This document shows positions 12,753 to 13,339 of a stretch of 13,339 nucleotides of DNA, piece by piece; the stretch's first letter is position 1; the number at the start of each line of letters is the position of its first letter. The notes under the pieces were generated by a model. That model saw only the letters and a program-made list of their open reading frames with translations, was not told where the DNA came from and ran no database searches. The DNA comes from an uncultured Erythrobacteraceae bacterium (GTDB lineage: Bacteria; Pseudomonadota; Alphaproteobacteria; Sphingomonadales; Sphingomonadaceae), in contig CATMNW010000035.1 of assembly GCA_950071875.1 (NCBI GenBank), forward strand, positions 1 through 13,339, read 5' to 3'. The translations under genes were made by a program, and so were the position numbers.

Positions 12753-13339
12753 ACCACCAGCCTTTCGCGCAGTTCGGAATCATGCTGCCGGGGCGGCTCG
12801 ACGCCGAAAAAGTGAGTGAATGCAGCAGCCGCCTGGCCAATCAGCATAGAAAGACCATCCACGGTTTCGAAACCGGCATCGCGCGCATTGGACAGGAAGT
12901 CTGTCTGCACAGGATCGGTGACAACATCGTACGCGATCGAATCGGGCGGGGCATGGCTCCAATCGAAGGCGAGAGGCGGTTGTCCGTGCATACCCAAAGG
13001 GCTGGCATTGACGATGAGATCGCAGCACCCCTCGCGATCGTCGAAGGCAAAATCGGTCGGCGCGGCGAAGTGGTCGATCGGGACGACATGGTGCTCCGTG
13101 GTGCCGGGCAGCTGCGCGATCAGCTCTTCGGCCTGTTCGGTGCGCCTTGCGGCGAGCACGAGAGTGAAGCCTTGCACGGCCAGCGCATGGGCGATCGCCC
13201 GCGCGGCTCCGCCCGCACCGATGATCCGCGCCATGCGAAACAGGTGCGTGTCCCGCAGCTGCTGCGTCAGCGCCGCGACGTCGCGCAAAAGGCGCTCCCT
13301 CTCCTCGCGCAGCGCGGCGCCGGCGCCGACGCCGACGCC
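12749..13339 (-). CDS. aroE: Shikimate dehydrogenase, C-terminal part (5' end outside window)
   Basis: This enzyme reduces 3-dehydroshikimate to shikimate with NADPH in the chorismate pathway. The visible part has the nucleotide-binding motif IIGAGGAARAIAHAL and an AARRTEQAEEL segment where NADP specificity residues lie. The conserved NASPLGM and AYDVVTDPVQTDFL blocks and the closing ETVDGLSMLIGQAAAAFTHF follow, typical of AroE. The frame stays open to the window edge, so the substrate-binding N-terminal domain is missing. The first visible residues read GVGVGAGAALREERERLL, low in complexity, and the NTD motif expected shortly before the GAGG motif is not seen. This could be a family-specific insertion, a junction, or an unreliable sequence end. 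A TTG at 13286-13288 is not the real start. The stop overlaps the coaE start by 4 nt. Confidence 0.9.
   Translation of the reverse strand, partial: GVGVGAGAALREERERLLRDVAALTQQLRDTHLFRMARIIGAGGAARAIAHALAVQGFTLVLAARRTEQAEELIAQLPGTTEHHVVPIDHFAAPTDFAFDDREGCCDLIVNASPLGMHGQPPLAFDWSHAPPDSIAYDVVTDPVQTDFLSNARDAGFETVDGLSMLIGQAAAAFTHFFGVEPPRQHDSELRERLVV

Noticed and set aside
1..13339. Search for CRISPR arrays, tRNA/rRNA genes, IS elements, att sites and defence genes
   Set aside because: No regularly spaced repeats, transposase or integrase frames, or RNA-gene signatures were seen on either strand by eye. All sizeable frames fit core chromosomal families.

Overview
The window is GC-rich, densely coded chromosomal DNA from an alphaproteobacterium. 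It most likely comes from the Sphingomonadales, and an Erythrobacteraceae-like organism fits best. This assignment is inferred from protein families and gene neighbourhoods: a UrcA-family tail, a PopZ/DUF2497 protein, DUF1491, an isoaspartate-methyltransferase-like protein abutting tolC, and an erpA-xthA pair. No marker gene was available to place it precisely. I see no rRNA, tRNA, CRISPR array, insertion sequence, prophage or defence system.

Layout. Positions 1-165 hold the 3' end of a UrcA-family gene (+), followed by a strong intrinsic terminator. On the minus strand lie a LytTR response regulator (264-1013) and its LytS-type membrane histidine kinase (1006-2232), which overlap and are co-transcribed. 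Upstream of them is a class I fumarase (2311-3837, minus). A 152-bp divergent promoter region separates the fumarase from a plus-strand run: a degenerate isoaspartate-methyltransferase-like protein, tolC, a PopZ-like protein and a thioredoxin-fold [2Fe-2S] ferredoxin (3990-6991). A small two-helix membrane protein (minus) converges on the ferredoxin gene, overlapping it by 4 nt. Next comes a plus-strand group of a CBS-pair protein, erpA and xthA (7390-9005), ending at a hairpin that also faces a convergent, secreted SleB-type cell-wall hydrolase (9072-9731, minus).

The right third is a minus-strand block read from right to left: aroE (running off the window), coaE, dnaQ, long-form hpf, a PaaI-type thioesterase and a DUF1491 protein. 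The aroE/coaE stop and start overlap, and the last three genes are tightly spaced. aroE, coaE and dnaQ form a familiar alphaproteobacterial housekeeping neighbourhood (chorismate pathway, coenzyme A synthesis, replication proofreading).

How the genes fit together. Most are housekeeping genes: TCA cycle, outer-membrane export, cell-pole organisation, Fe-S assembly, DNA repair and proofreading, and ribosome hibernation. I did not find a clearly novel multi-gene system. The observations most worth following are the degenerate methyltransferase-like protein fused transcriptionally to tolC, a cluster of GANTC sites with a perfect hairpin just ahead of the popZ-like gene, the two-component pair with a putative periplasmic sensor loop, and the unusual low-complexity sequence where aroE meets the window edge.
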